This document shows positions 7,549 through 16,028 of a stretch of DNA of 64,000 bases, in pieces. A model generated the notes under the pieces. That model was not told the DNA's origin. It was given only the letters and a program-made list of their open reading frames with translations, and ran no database searches. Source of the DNA: Myxococcales bacterium (GTDB taxonomy: Bacteria > Myxococcota_A > Bradymonadia > REDH01). Both the position numbers and the translations under genes were made by a program. Each line of letters opens with the position of its first letter. The first letter of the stretch is position 1. The stretch lies in assembly GCA_020633625.1 (NCBI GenBank), contig JACKDJ010000012.1:1-64000 (forward strand), given 5' to 3'.

Positions 7549-8969
7549 AGACGCGGCGCGGAGTGGCGTTGGCGCTGTGTGGCGCGCTGCTGGGGTGCGG
7601 GGGGGCGAGCGCGGTGGTGGAGCCTGGTGTGGTTGCGCAGGCGACCGATCGCTCCGGACCTGGCCTCGGGCGCGGCGTAGAGACCTACGAGGTCGACGGT
7701 GTGCCCGTGATCCATAAGCAGACCCCGGGGAGCGCGATCGTGGAGGTCCGGCTCGTGTTTGGTCGCTCTCAGCACGACGTCGGCACGCCGCCCGGTGCGG
7801 CGCGGCTGGCGTTGGACGTGGCGACCTGGGGCGGGGGTGTCGGCGGCTCGCGCGCAGAGTTCGCCGCGGGGCTCGAGGCGCACGGCGCCACGCTCGGATC
7901 GTCTGTCGGCTACGACTACGCGGTCATCTCCGCGAGCTGCATCGAGGGCTTCGTGGACGAGACGTGGGCATCGCTTGCGGCTGCCGTGAGCGACCCGGCG
8001 TTCCGCGACGGGGACTTCTCGCTGCGACGCGAGCAGGCGGTCGCGGGGCTGCGCGCGGAGCTGGACGATCCAGACGACGCGGTTGGTGTGCTCGCCAAGC
8101 AGGCCGCCTTTGGCGGGCATCCATACAGCGATCGCCCGCAGGGTGACCTCGACTCGGTCGAGCAGCTCGACCTCGCGGCGCTGCGTGTCGCCTACGACGA
8201 GCTGGTCACGCGCGACGCGGCGACGGTCGTCGTCGTCGGGAATGTGGAGCGCGCGCGGGTCGAGGCGTTGGTCCGCGCGGCGCTGGGCGGTCGTCCCGCG
8301 ACGGGGCCGGCTCGCGCTGCGGTCCCGCCGTTCCGCTTCGGGGAGGGACGCGTGGTCACGGAGGTGCGGCCGGGGCTCCCGACGCACTACGTGCTTGGGT
8401 ACTTTGCCGCGCCGCCGGTTGACTCCGAAGACTACGCGGCGTTGCAGATCGGGCTCGCGGTGCTGAGCGACCGCTTGTTCGAGGAGGTGCGAACCAAGCG
8501 CAACCTCAGCTACGCGGTCGCTTCGGGATTGTCCCTCCGGCGCGCTCCGACCGGCTATCTGTATGTAACGGCGGTCGACGTCGACACGACTCTCGGTGTC
8601 ATGGCAGACACGGTCCACGGCCTGATCTCGCCGGGGGTGACCGAGGGAGATCTGCGGGACCAGATCGAGGGCTACCTGACGGGGTTCTACCAGGGCCTCG
8701 AGACGGCCGGGGCGCAGGCGACGATGCTTGCCGATTGGCAGCTCATCGGCGGCGACTACGCCGACGCCGACGCGCTCGTGGAGCGGATGCGTGCCGTCAC
8801 GCCGGACGATGTGGCGCGGGTGATCGACGCATACGTGCGTGACATTCAGTTCGTGATCGTGGGCGACCCGGACGGTATCGATCTGGAGCGCATCGAGGGC
8901 GGTCTCTTCGAGTTCGACGGTGGCCTCGGGACGCCTGCGCCCGCCGCCGCCGCGGGGCCGACGCCGTGA
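7545..8969 (+). CDS. M16-family peptidase-like lipoprotein, non-catalytic subunit
   Basis: 474 residues. Signal peptide ends in a lipobox (ALLGCGG, Cys 18), so the protein should be membrane-anchored. The fold follows the M16 pattern (ARLALDVATWGGG, later RTKRNLSYAVASG), but the HxxEH zinc motif is absent from the corresponding helix, as in non-catalytic partners. The Arg/Tyr-containing segment KRNLSYAV, used in two-chain M16 enzymes for substrate positioning, is retained. ATGA overlap with the upstream catalytic gene supports fixed stoichiometry. I infer a periplasmic heterodimer held at the membrane by this subunit. Confidence 0.86.
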   Translation: MKTRRGVALALCGALLGCGGASAVVEPGVVAQATDRSGPGLGRGVETYEVDGVPVIHKQTPGSAIVEVRLVFGRSQHDVGTPPGAARLALDVATWGGGVGGSRAEFAAGLEAHGATLGSSVGYDYAVISASCIEGFVDETWASLAAAVSDPAFRDGDFSLRREQAVAGLRAELDDPDDAVGVLAKQAAFGGHPYSDRPQGDLDSVEQLDLAALRVAYDELVTRDAATVVVVGNVERARVEALVRAALGGRPATGPARAAVPPFRFGEGRVVTEVRPGLPTHYVLGYFAAPPVDSEDYAALQIGLAVLSDRLFEEVRTKRNLSYAVASGLSLRRAPTGYLYVTAVDVDTTLGVMADTVHGLISPGVTEGDLRDQIEGYLTGFYQGLETAGAQATMLADWQLIGGDYADADALVERMRAVTPDDVARVIDAYVRDIQFVIVGDPDGIDLERIEGGLFEFDGGLGTPAPAAAAGPTP

Positions 8970-9241
8970 CGGCGTGGCTCGGAGCGCCTGCCGGAGGGGC
9001 GAGGCTGAGACTCGTGCTGGAGTCGGGGACGGAGACGCACGGACGATACGCGGGGACCGTGGCTTGGGCTTCGGGAGAGGCTGCGTTTCGGGCGACCGTC
9101 GAGCGTGCCGGCACGGTGACGCTCGACTGGGATGACGCTCCGCAGGATTGGATCGAGCGCGCGGTGACCTCAGTGGCGAGGTCGCTGACCAAGGGGGCGA
9201 GCTGGCCTCGTCGAATCACACGATGGAAGGAGGGAGCGTGA
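8966..9241 (+). CDS. Small conserved-looking hypothetical protein
   Basis: 91 residues starting at GTG 8966, which overlaps the previous stop (GTGA); its own stop overlaps the next gene's GTG in the same way. The sequence alternates short beta-like strands (LRLVLESGTETHGRYAGTV) with a C-terminal basic helix ending RRITRWKEG. No signal peptide and no domain I recognise. Coding is supported by the tight coupling on both sides and unbroken frame. Its place between a periplasmic peptidase pair and an OmpA-type lipoprotein suggests an envelope-related role, but nothing in the sequence defines it. Confidence 0.6.
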   Translation: MTAWLGAPAGGARLRLVLESGTETHGRYAGTVAWASGEAAFRATVERAGTVTLDWDDAPQDWIERAVTSVARSLTKGASWPRRITRWKEGA

Positions 9242-10062
9242 GCCGTCTGACTGTGCTTGGGTTGGTGTTCGCCGTCTCGACGGGCGCCTGTGTGAAGAAG
9301 GGCATTTACGAGGACGCGCTCGCGCAGCTCGCGTCGTCGGCCGAGGCGAACGCGGCGCTGCAGGCGGAGCTGGAGCAGACGCGCGGGACGCTCGAAGCGC
9401 AGCTCTCGGCGTGTCGGGACGAGTCGGCGGCGCGGCAGGCCCTGGCGGACTCTACGGCCGAGGAGCTGGCAGCGTGCCGGTCTCAACTCGAGAGCGCGCG
9501 CTCGATGCTCGACGCGAGCGGCGAGGAGTCGCGCCGGCTCGCGGCGCGGCTCGAAGAGCTGGCGTCGATCGAGGCCGAGCTTCGCGACCGCGATCGCATC
9601 TTCCGCGAGATCGTGCAGGCGTTCCAGGGGCTGATCGACAACGGCTACGTCGAGGTCGCGATCGAGCGGGGCCGGCTGGTGATCAAGATGCCGCAGGACA
9701 TCCTGTTCGAGTCTGGCAGCGCGGACATCGGCGAGGAGGGGCGCGGAGCACTGGAGCAGGTCGCGACCGTTCTCGCGGCGTTGAACGGCCGTCGGTTCCA
9801 GGTCGAGGGACACACCGACAATGTGCCGATCCACACACGCACCTTCCCGAGCAACTGGGAGCTGTCGTCGGCGCGGGCGCTGGCGGTTGTGCACCTGTTC
9901 GAGGAGACCGGAGTGCCGCCGACGAACGTGTCTGCGGGCGCGTTCGGCGAGTGGCAGCCTCGCGGTGAGAACGAGACGACCGAGGGGCGCGCAGCCAACC
10001 GGCGGATCGAGATCGTGATGGTGCCGGACCTCGAGGCGATCTTCGGCCGCATCACGCGCTGA
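9238..10062 (+). CDS. OmpA/MotB-type peptidoglycan-binding lipoprotein with coiled coil
   Basis: 274 residues from GTG 9238, which has a strong ribosome binding site (AAGGAGGGA, 9227-9235) and overlaps the preceding stop. A short signal peptide ends in STGACVKK, a weak lipobox. Residues about 25-125 are a Glu/Ala/Leu-rich coiled coil with evenly spaced Cys (SACRDE, AACRSQ). The C-terminal domain is OmpA-like, closest in style to MotB: ILFESGSADI, VEGHTDNVPI, NWELSSARALAV and the final NRRIEI. Such domains bind diaminopimelate in peptidoglycan. I infer a periplasmic tether between outer membrane and cell wall; it lacks the transmembrane helix of true MotB. Confidence 0.85.
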   Translation: MSRLTVLGLVFAVSTGACVKKGIYEDALAQLASSAEANAALQAELEQTRGTLEAQLSACRDESAARQALADSTAEELAACRSQLESARSMLDASGEESRRLAARLEELASIEAELRDRDRIFREIVQAFQGLIDNGYVEVAIERGRLVIKMPQDILFESGSADIGEEGRGALEQVATVLAALNGRRFQVEGHTDNVPIHTRTFPSNWELSSARALAVVHLFEETGVPPTNVSAGAFGEWQPRGENETTEGRAANRRIEIVMVPDLEAIFGRITR

Positions 10063-10063
10063 C

Positions 10064-10093
10064 TTGTCGCGCCGGCTGGCGGTCTGGTAGCGT
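10064..10093 (+). promoter_or_regulatory. Predicted promoter of lipoprotein gene
   Basis: TTGTCG (10064-10069), 18-base spacer, TAGCGT (10088-10093), directly after the OmpA-type gene's stop and 51 bases before the next ATG. Matches the pattern seen at other promoters in this window; untested. Confidence 0.3.
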
Positions 10094-10144
10094 CGGGCAC
10101 CGTGGCGCCGGCCGGCGCTCACGAACTCGCTGAGAGGTCAGGAC

Positions 10145-10588
10145 ATGCGCGCTTTGATTGTGACGCTGGCCGCGACGGCCGTCATGGCTGGATGCGGCGG
10201 TGCGCAGACACCGCCGACCCCACCGCCGGCGGCGGCGGCCCCGGTCGCGGCACCGACTCCGGCGCCGGTCGCGTCGGCGCCGGCGGCGCCGACGGGACCC
10301 GACCGGTCGGGGCTGCTCTGGTACGTTTACTGGGAGGGCATCCATTGCCTGACGGTCTACCCGGCGCCTGGGCTCGTCCGGTCAGAGGAGCCGAACAACG
10401 CGGTGCCGACGTTCCGGTCACGCAGCCCGTACTTCTCGATCATCTCGGTCTACTTCGAGCACGAGGATGAGTGGGCGCCGGTGATCGACGCGGCGACGAG
10501 CCTCGACGATCTGCTCGCGCGCCTTGCGGAGCTCGATCAGGTCGAGGTCGAAGAGGCTCTGAACCCGGTCCAGACTTTCGGCGAGTAG
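10145..10588 (+). CDS. Small lipoprotein
   Basis: 147 residues. Signal peptide with a clear lipobox (AVMAGC, Cys 17), an Ala/Pro-rich linker of about 35 residues, then a compact domain from GLLWYVYWEGIHCLTVY to the end, with one Cys. A purine-rich ribosome binding site (AGAGG) lies about seven bases before ATG 10145. I do not recognise the domain. The linker is the kind that spans the periplasm or peptidoglycan. It closes the plus-strand run that begins with the M16 genes and converges on the gene at 10631. Confidence 0.65.
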   Translation: MRALIVTLAATAVMAGCGGAQTPPTPPPAAAAPVAAPTPAPVASAPAAPTGPDRSGLLWYVYWEGIHCLTVYPAPGLVRSEEPNNAVPTFRSRSPYFSIISVYFEHEDEWAPVIDAATSLDDLLARLAELDQVEVEEALNPVQTFGE

Positions 10589-10630
10589 CGGCGACCTCGA
10601 GGTGGGTCGCGCTCGCGCGCGTCGCACACT

Positions 10631-11572
10631 CTACCGCGAGACGAGCAGTGAGTACGTCGGCGCGGCCTGCTCGTCGTATGCGCCTACGTAGACGGCGTAG
10701 CGCCCCGGGGGCATCGACTGGCGAATGACGGGGTCGAGCCCGTCTTCGTCGTCGGCACAGGTGACCTCGCCGCCGGGCGCGACCAGCGCGAGCGTCGTGT
10801 CGCCGTCGGAGTGGACGTGCAGTGTGAGCTCGACGTCTGCGTCTACGAGCACGGCGTGGCTAGGGACGGCCGGGAACCACCCTCGGCAGGTCGGGGCGAG
10901 GTCGGTCCCGGGGCGCGTCCCGCCGGCCTGACCGGGCAGCTCGACGGCGGCCGTCTCGGCCGCGAAGCGGACACCGCCGAAGGCGCCGTCGTCGATGCGT
11001 GCGGCCGGAGCTCCGTCCCGAATCGGTGCGGGGAACCGGCCGCCGAGCGTGAGCGGCTCGGGAGTGTGGACCCCGGCCTCGATCCCGAGCCGGTACGGCG
11101 CGGCCACGTCGCCGGTCACCCCGACCCAGACGCGGTAGTCGCCAGGTTCGAAGAGGCGCGCGACCATTGGGTCGAGGTCGCGGGTGTCGTCGGCGCACGC
11201 GGCGGAGCCGTCGGGGCCGACGACGGCGAGGGTGGTGTCGAGGACACCGGAGCCATCGGGGGTGACGTCGAAAGTGAGCAGGGCCGGTTCGTCGACGTGC
11301 ACGATGTGACCGGGGGCGGCGGCGATGTGCCCGCGGCAGGAGTCGCCGAGCTCCCGTGCGTCTCGCGGGCCGCCGGCGGATCCTCGGAGCTCTGCGCTCG
11401 TGAACGCGGGGCCGACGGTGAGGTCCCCGTGCTCGCCGGTCGCGCGTTGGTCGACGGAGTCGGCGGTGTCTGCGCCGTGGCGCTGCTGTCGCTCGGAGCA
11501 GGCGGCGAGGAGCGCTGCGACGAGACAGGCGAGGGCGGCGGCGCGGGGTTCAGGTCGGGGCATTCTCAGCAC
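10631..11572 (-). CDS. Lipoprotein with two PPC-like beta-sandwich domains
   Basis: 313 residues (ATG 11572; ATG 11563 also possible). Signal peptide with lipobox LLAACSE. The mature part is a tandem duplication: each half has a hydrophobic strand run, then TTLAVVGPDG or TTLALVAPGG, a Cys-Ala-Asp-Asp tetrad (CADD), LDPM or LDPV, a Pro-Gly turn (EPGDYRVWVG, PPGRYAVYVG) and a final strand. This matches the bacterial pre-peptidase C-terminal (PPC) type beta-sandwich, often found on secreted proteins. Each half has a paired Cys earlier (SCRGHI, TCRGWF) that could make a disulphide with the Cys of CADD. The start overlaps the ArsR gene by about 20 bases, so co-expression is likely. Related to the protein at 38128. 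Confidence 0.75.
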   Translation of the reverse strand: MLRMPRPEPRAAALACLVAALLAACSERQQRHGADTADSVDQRATGEHGDLTVGPAFTSAELRGSAGGPRDARELGDSCRGHIAAAPGHIVHVDEPALLTFDVTPDGSGVLDTTLAVVGPDGSAACADDTRDLDPMVARLFEPGDYRVWVGVTGDVAAPYRLGIEAGVHTPEPLTLGGRFPAPIRDGAPAARIDDGAFGGVRFAAETAAVELPGQAGGTRPGTDLAPTCRGWFPAVPSHAVLVDADVELTLHVHSDGDTTLALVAPGGEVTCADDEDGLDPVIRQSMPPGRYAVYVGAYDEQAAPTYSLLVSR

Positions 11573-11915
11573 TTGCGACGCGCTCGACCGTCGTCTCGAT
11601 GAGTCCGAGGAGGTCGTTGAACTGGCCTACGGAGCGGCGGAGGTTCTCGAAGTCGAGCGCGTATCTACGCTCTTTTCCGGCGCGGCGTACGGTGACGAGG
11701 TTGGCGCGCCGAAGTAGCTGGAGGTGGTGAGAGGCGGTCGAGACCGAGAGTTCGAGCTGCTGCGCGATGTCGGAGACGGAGAGGTCCAGCATCTTGCCGG
11801 CGCCTGGGGTGCAGAGGAGCTGCAGGACCTGCTGCCGCGTGTCGTCGCCCATGGCGCGGAGCATCTCGACGTCGAAGACGAGTCGCGGGGAGCGGATCCG
11901 GGTCTTGGTGGCCAC
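11550..11915 (-). CDS. ArsR-family winged-helix transcription regulator
   Basis: 121 residues from GTG 11915, chosen because AGAGG sits five bases before it; longer starts reach 11966. The winged-helix core is clear: MLRAMGDDTRQQVLQLL, then LSVSDIAQQLELSVSTASHHLQLLRRANLV (recognition helix with SHHLQLLR), then VRRAGKERRYAL for the wing. The metal-binding ELCVCD box of ArsR/SmtB sensors is ELSVST here, so it should not sense metals by that site. It is followed, with overlap, by the PPC-like lipoprotein and preceded 78 bases away by the kinase-nuclease-helicase gene on the same strand. Its targets and signal are unknown. Confidence 0.85.
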   Translation of the reverse strand: MATKTRIRSPRLVFDVEMLRAMGDDTRQQVLQLLCTPGAGKMLDLSVSDIAQQLELSVSTASHHLQLLRRANLVTVRRAGKERRYALDFENLRRSVGQFNDLLGLIETTVERVASAENAPT

Positions 11916-11942
11916 GCGTGCCTCTGGGTGTGGGTCACCGGT

Positions 11943-11971
11943 CGGATACCGCCGCGCACGCTCCAACGCAA
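11943..11971 (-). promoter_or_regulatory. Predicted promoter of the ArsR-type gene
   Basis: Reading the minus strand: TTGCGT (11971-11966), 17-base spacer, TATCCG (11948-11943), 27 bases before the GTG start at 11915. It lies in the 78-base gap after the helicase gene, so the regulator can be expressed on its own. Confidence 0.45.
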
Positions 11972-11993
11972 GTTCAGACGGGCGTGCGAATGT

Positions 11994-14900
11994 TCACGCG
12001 ACGTGTGCGTCGACGGGGCCGGAGGGAACGGAGTCGACGAGGCGTCGTCCGACCTCGGGTGAGCCGAAGACGATGGTCTTGAAGCGTGCGCGCGTGAGCG
12101 CGACGTTCAGGCGACGTTCGTTCATTACGAAGTCGGACCAGCGCACGCTGACGAGGCTGATCAAGATGGCGTCCTTCTCACGACCTTGAAAGCGTTCGAC
12201 CGTGTCGACCTCGATGCGTGCGGCGAGATCGGGCGATACGAGCGTCGCGAGATGACCGCGGATTGCGTGGCACTGCGCGCGAAACGGCGAGATGACACCG
12301 ATGGCGTCGTCGCGCAGCCCGCCCGCGGCCTGCAGCGCGTTCGCGAGGGCGGCCGTGGTCCTCGCCACCTCACGCGCCTCGCCGTCGTGGGTCCGCTGTT
12401 CCCCCGGAGCGGCGGTCGCGACCCAGACGCTGGGTCGCGCGGGGTCGAGGCGACGGCGGAGCTCGGCGTCGAGCCCGTCGAGCGCCGCGATGTCGAGCGG
12501 GAGCTTCGCGTCGCACCGACCGTCGGCGGCGACGAGCTTTCCGGCGTAGAAGGCAAGGTTCGGGAGCCGCTGGACGCCGGAGTTCATCCGATACTGCGTT
12601 CGCAGCATGACGTGGGGGGCGAACGGCATCAGCCGCGCAAAGAGCGAGCGGTCGAGGCCGCTCAGCCCCGCGTCGGCGAGCAGTGGTGCCGGTGCTCCGA
12701 CGGCGGCCGAGGCGGCGTCCCGAGCGGTGACCACGGGTGGGAGCTGCATCTCGTCGCCGACGAGGACGAAGCGGACGCCGAGCAGCACGGCGGCGAGCGT
12801 CATGGGCTCTGTGAGCTGCGAGGCCTCGTCGACGACGACGACATCGAACGGCGGTCCCGAGTTGCTGTGGGCCCGGCGGAGCGCGTCGAACGTCGCGTGG
12901 CTTCCGCAGGCGTTGGTCGTCGCAGCAAACACACGTGCGTCGTCGATCCGGGTTGCCAGCGCTTCGAGGGTGGGCGTGGTCGCGCCGACTTCGTCGACGA
13001 AGTGGTTGGCTGGTGCGAGCCCCGCGTCGGTGAGCGCTGCGACGAGAGTGCGCGGCGCGTCACGCATCGTGCCCACGCGGAGCACGCGTGCAACGCCGGC
13101 GCGGACGATCCGCTCGAGGGCGTTGTCTACCGCCGTGTGTGTGCACGCGGCGACGAGGACGCGCGCGCCGCGTTCGACGAGTGCGCGGACGATCTCGGCG
13201 ATGACGGTGGTCTTTCCGGTCCCCGGTGGTCCTTGGACGAGCAGGGCCGGTTCGTCGCGGAGGGCCGCGGCGACCGCGCGGCGCTGGTCGTCGTTGAGGT
13301 GCGGGCAGGGGAGATCGGGCGCGGCGCAGTCGGCGGGTGCGCGCGTCGCGGCGACCCGATGGGGTGTGACGATCTGCTGGAGGCGGGGGAGGTCGCCTCC
13401 GGCGACGAGGGCGTAGAGCGCGCGGTGCATCGTCGAGAACCCAACGCGCAGCACGTCTTCGTCGACGATCCAGCCGTCGGTGGGGAGGCTCTGCGCGAAG
13501 TCCGTTCCTGCGCAGGCGACGGCGAGCTCGTCGGCGGAGCGCGTCGCGACGACACCGAACAGCGCCGGCTCTGCGTCGAAGTCTCCGCGGTGGAGGACGA
13601 CGCGATCGCCGACGTCGAACACGCCGACCGGTCGGCACCGCAGGTGAACGACCCTGGCGGTCTCGTCGATTCTCGACACTTCGGCGCCGAGGAGCGCGCG
13701 CCGCCGCTCGACGCGGTCCTGGAGCGTGGCGTGCCGATACACCTCGCCCATCGACTCCGAGACGGCCCGGAACTCGCGCTCGATGAGGCGGACGAAGTGG
13801 AGGTAGTAGGCGCGCGCGGCGCGCACGAGCTCGGGCGATGCGGTTCCCCAGTGGGCAGCGAGGGCGGGTGCGTCGAGGGCGCCTTCGCCAGACGCGCTGC
13901 CGAGGGTCGCGCACTGGGTGCGGCACTCGTCGCGGCGAAACTTGCACGGGTAGTCGTTGCAGCGCTCGGGGTGTTCTCCGAACTCCGGGGGGCGGAAGGT
14001 CGTGTCGCCGTCGGAGAACCATCGTCGCATGGCGACGACGTGGTTGCGCGCGACCACGACTTCTCGCTCTCGCGCGTGCTCTCGTCGCACCAGGGGCTTC
14101 TGCCGCCCGGTCTTCGAGTAGAGGAGAAAGCCATCGACGCGGCGATGCTGAGCCTCGGCGATGCCGTCCCACATCAGCGTGTAGCAGCGGAGCTGGCGCT
14201 CGTGCTCGGCCACTTCGGTGCGTCCGGTCTTGAGCTCGACGATCCGGACCGAGTGGTCGTCGGCGACGGACAGGTCGATTCGGCCCTCGAGCCCGTAGCG
14301 GCTGCTGATGCGTCGGGCTTCGGCGACCCTGCCGCGCCGCGTCTCGGAGTCCGCGCGCGTCCACCGTGCAAGGTGCACGAAGTGTTCGCGGAGGTCGTCG
14401 CGGACGCGCGGGACGTCGGCGTCGCGCATGCCCGCGCCGAGGGCCTGCAGGCGGAAGCCGGGAAAGCACTGGTCGAATGTGGAGTCGAACGACGGCGCGC
14501 GGTTGGGGTCCTCGATCATCCTCTCGAGCATCTCGTGCGCGAGGGAGCCGACGATCATCTCGCGGCTGGGTGTGCGCGCTCGCCGCAGGTCGACGAGGAC
14601 GCGGGTGGCGCAGGCGTCTGCGGCGACGCCCTCGGCCTTCGCTACGTCGGTGACGGTGACGGGATGGTAAGGGGCGAGGACCGGTACCGACGCGCCATCG
14701 GCGGCGAGGAATCGTCGCCCGCCGGAGGCCTCGATGACGCGGGCGCCGAAGAGGTTGACCTCGGCCCCCTCCCAGGCCCACGTGAGCGAGTCGAAGACGC
14801 GCCGAGCGAGGCTGGTCGGGCGCTCGGCGTACGCAAAGGCGCCATCAGCGTGTGCTTCGGCGCCGGCGCCGGTGACGAGCTGAAACTTGACGCCCGCGCC

Positions 14901-15941
14901 GCGGGTTGGGTGGTCAAACCGGAGCAAGCCGCGGAGGGTGGCGTCTCGGACGTCTACGCGACCGTCCGCGACGGCGTCGTCGAGTGATCCGAGGGCGGCT
15001 CCGTCGGCGAGGAGGATGCCCGGGGCCAGGGCGACGCGGCGTAGCTCCTCGGCGACGACCGCGGCGGAGCGGGGACGATTGATCGGGTCGCGCTCGAGGC
15101 AGCGACTGACGAGGCGCTGGAGCGGTGCGGGGAAGTCCGCGGGGAACTCGACGTCGGCACCATCGAGCTGGCGCCGGACCGTTGCGAGGACACCGTCGGC
15201 GCTGAACGGGGAGCGGCCGGCGAAGAGGGCGAAGACTGTCGCGCCGAGGCTGTAGATGTCGGCGCGATGGTCGCGTGTCTCGGGCAGACCTGAGAGGAGC
15301 TCCGGCGCCAGGTACCCGGGGGTTCCGACGCGCTGAGATGCGTCGCTGTCGGGCTGCACGAGCCACGAGAGGCCAAAGTCGACGATTCTGGGGAGGCCGT
15401 CGTCGCCGAGCAGGATGTTCTGCGGCTTCAGGTCGCGGTGGATGACCTGGCGCTCGTGCGCGTGGGCGAGCGCGTCGGCGACGTTGATGAGAGCGCCGAG
15501 GGTCTTGGCGTAGGCGGCTCGCGCGGGCGGGCCGGCCAGATCGGACAGCGGGGCGCCGTCGACGAGCTCCATCGCGATGTAGGGGCGCGGGCGCGCGCTT
15601 CCGTCGGGCGTGGCGACTCCCCAGCCGAAGACCGTGACGATGCAGGGGTGAGCGAGGCGGCACAGGGCGCGTACCTCTGCGCCGAAGCGCTTCGGTTCGG
15701 CCGGGTCGCGGTCAAGGACTTTCAGCGCGACGCGTCTGAGTACGGCGCCCTCGACGGGGGCGCCGAGGAGGTCGTCGCGGTCGAGCTCTTCGGCGACGTA
15801 GACGGTTCCGTAGCCACCGGCGCCGAGCTCGCGGACGATGCGGTAGCGGTCATCGAGGGTCTCTCCGGCTCGAAACATGGCTGCGGGCGTGGGTTCGGGG
15901 GCGTGGGTTCGGCCGCCCTCTTCGGCGTGATCGCGAGACAT
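11994..15941 (-). CDS. Ser/Thr protein kinase - Dna2-like nuclease - SF1 helicase fusion
   Basis: 1315 residues in one unbroken frame. Kinase domain about 31-300 with all key motifs: GAGGYGTV 40-47, Lys 74, HRDLKPQN 168-175, DFG 188-190, APE 212-214. Nuclease domain about 430-680 of PD-(D/E)xK RecB/Dna2 type: Cys 444, His 469 (GSLAHEML), Asp 556, E569-x-K571 (VELKTGR), then Q583-x3-Y587, and a Cys cluster 661/666/673/677 that with Cys 444 could hold an Fe-S cluster as in Dna2, AddB and Cas4. SF1B helicase of the DNA2/UPF1 (COG1112) kind about 880-1300: Walker A GPPGTGKT 904-911, DEASQ 1038-1042, GDEMQLPP 1062-1069, QYRM 1116-1119, TVERFQGRE 1247-1255, RRLNVALTRAR 1276-1286. All active sites look intact. 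The architecture recalls kinase-helicase proteins of antiviral systems such as Mokosh, where the nuclease is of PLD type. Role in DNA processing or defence is inferred. A start at residue 22 (MFRAGE) is possible. Confidence 0.93.
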   Translation of the reverse strand: MSRDHAEEGGRTHAPEPTPAAMFRAGETLDDRYRIVRELGAGGYGTVYVAEELDRDDLLGAPVEGAVLRRVALKVLDRDPAEPKRFGAEVRALCRLAHPCIVTVFGWGVATPDGSARPRPYIAMELVDGAPLSDLAGPPARAAYAKTLGALINVADALAHAHERQVIHRDLKPQNILLGDDGLPRIVDFGLSWLVQPDSDASQRVGTPGYLAPELLSGLPETRDHRADIYSLGATVFALFAGRSPFSADGVLATVRRQLDGADVEFPADFPAPLQRLVSRCLERDPINRPRSAAVVAEELRRVALAPGILLADGAALGSLDDAVADGRVDVRDATLRGLLRFDHPTRGAGVKFQLVTGAGAEAHADGAFAYAERPTSLARRVFDSLTWAWEGAEVNLFGARVIEASGGRRFLAADGASVPVLAPYHPVTVTDVAKAEGVAADACATRVLVDLRRARTPSREMIVGSLAHEMLERMIEDPNRAPSFDSTFDQCFPGFRLQALGAGMRDADVPRVRDDLREHFVHLARWTRADSETRRGRVAEARRISSRYGLEGRIDLSVADDHSVRIVELKTGRTEVAEHERQLRCYTLMWDGIAEAQHRRVDGFLLYSKTGRQKPLVRREHAREREVVVARNHVVAMRRWFSDGDTTFRPPEFGEHPERCNDYPCKFRRDECRTQCATLGSASGEGALDAPALAAHWGTASPELVRAARAYYLHFVRLIEREFRAVSESMGEVYRHATLQDRVERRRALLGAEVSRIDETARVVHLRCRPVGVFDVGDRVVLHRGDFDAEPALFGVVATRSADELAVACAGTDFAQSLPTDGWIVDEDVLRVGFSTMHRALYALVAGGDLPRLQQIVTPHRVAATRAPADCAAPDLPCPHLNDDQRRAVAAALRDEPALLVQGPPGTGKTTVIAEIVRALVERGARVLVAACTHTAVDNALERIVRAGVARVLRVGTMRDAPRTLVAALTDAGLAPANHFVDEVGATTPTLEALATRIDDARVFAATTNACGSHATFDALRRAHSNSGPPFDVVVVDEASQLTEPMTLAAVLLGVRFVLVGDEMQLPPVVTARDAASAAVGAPAPLLADAGLSGLDRSLFARLMPFAPHVMLRTQYRMNSGVQRLPNLAFYAGKLVAADGRCDAKLPLDIAALDGLDAELRRRLDPARPSVWVATAAPGEQRTHDGEAREVARTTAALANALQAAGGLRDDAIGVISPFRAQCHAIRGHLATLVSPDLAARIEVDTVERFQGREKDAILISLVSVRWSDFVMNERRLNVALTRARFKTIVFGSPEVGRRLVDSVPSGPVDAHVA

Positions 15942-15956
15942 GTTGCGGGGGAAACT

Positions 15957-15986
15957 TTGCGGCGGTGCGGGGAACGGCGGTATCGT
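15957..15986 (+). promoter_or_regulatory. Predicted promoter of the lytic transglycosylase gene
   Basis: TTGCGG (15957-15962), 18-base spacer, TATCGT (15981-15986), 42 bases before ATG 16029, in the 87-base gap shared with the divergent kinase-helicase gene. The -10 hexamer agrees with others in this window. Confidence 0.4.
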
Positions 15987-16028
15987 CGCCGTGCGGCAGG
16001 GTGCCGCGTATCACGGTGACTGTACGAC

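Noticed and set aside
7545..8969. Second catalytic zinc peptidase
   Set aside because: HxxEH is missing in this chain; it is a non-catalytic partner.
12186..14987. A 933-codon open frame on the plus strand opposite the kinase-nuclease-helicase
   Set aside because: It is a shadow caused by GC-rich third positions; composition is Gly/Arg/Ala/Asp-rich, no motif is seen, while the minus-strand frame has all kinase, nuclease and helicase motifs.
11994..15941. Reading the Cys cluster as Cas4 and the gene as CRISPR adaptation
   Set aside because: No CRISPR repeats, Cas1 or Cas2 in the window; helicase and kinase domains do not belong to Cas4 proteins. Dna2-like nuclease is the better reading.
11994..15941. 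Calling the gene a Mokosh system component
   Set aside because: It shares a kinase and COG1112 helicase, but has no PLD nuclease domain or neighbour, and has a PD-(D/E)xK nuclease instead. I report only a resemblance.
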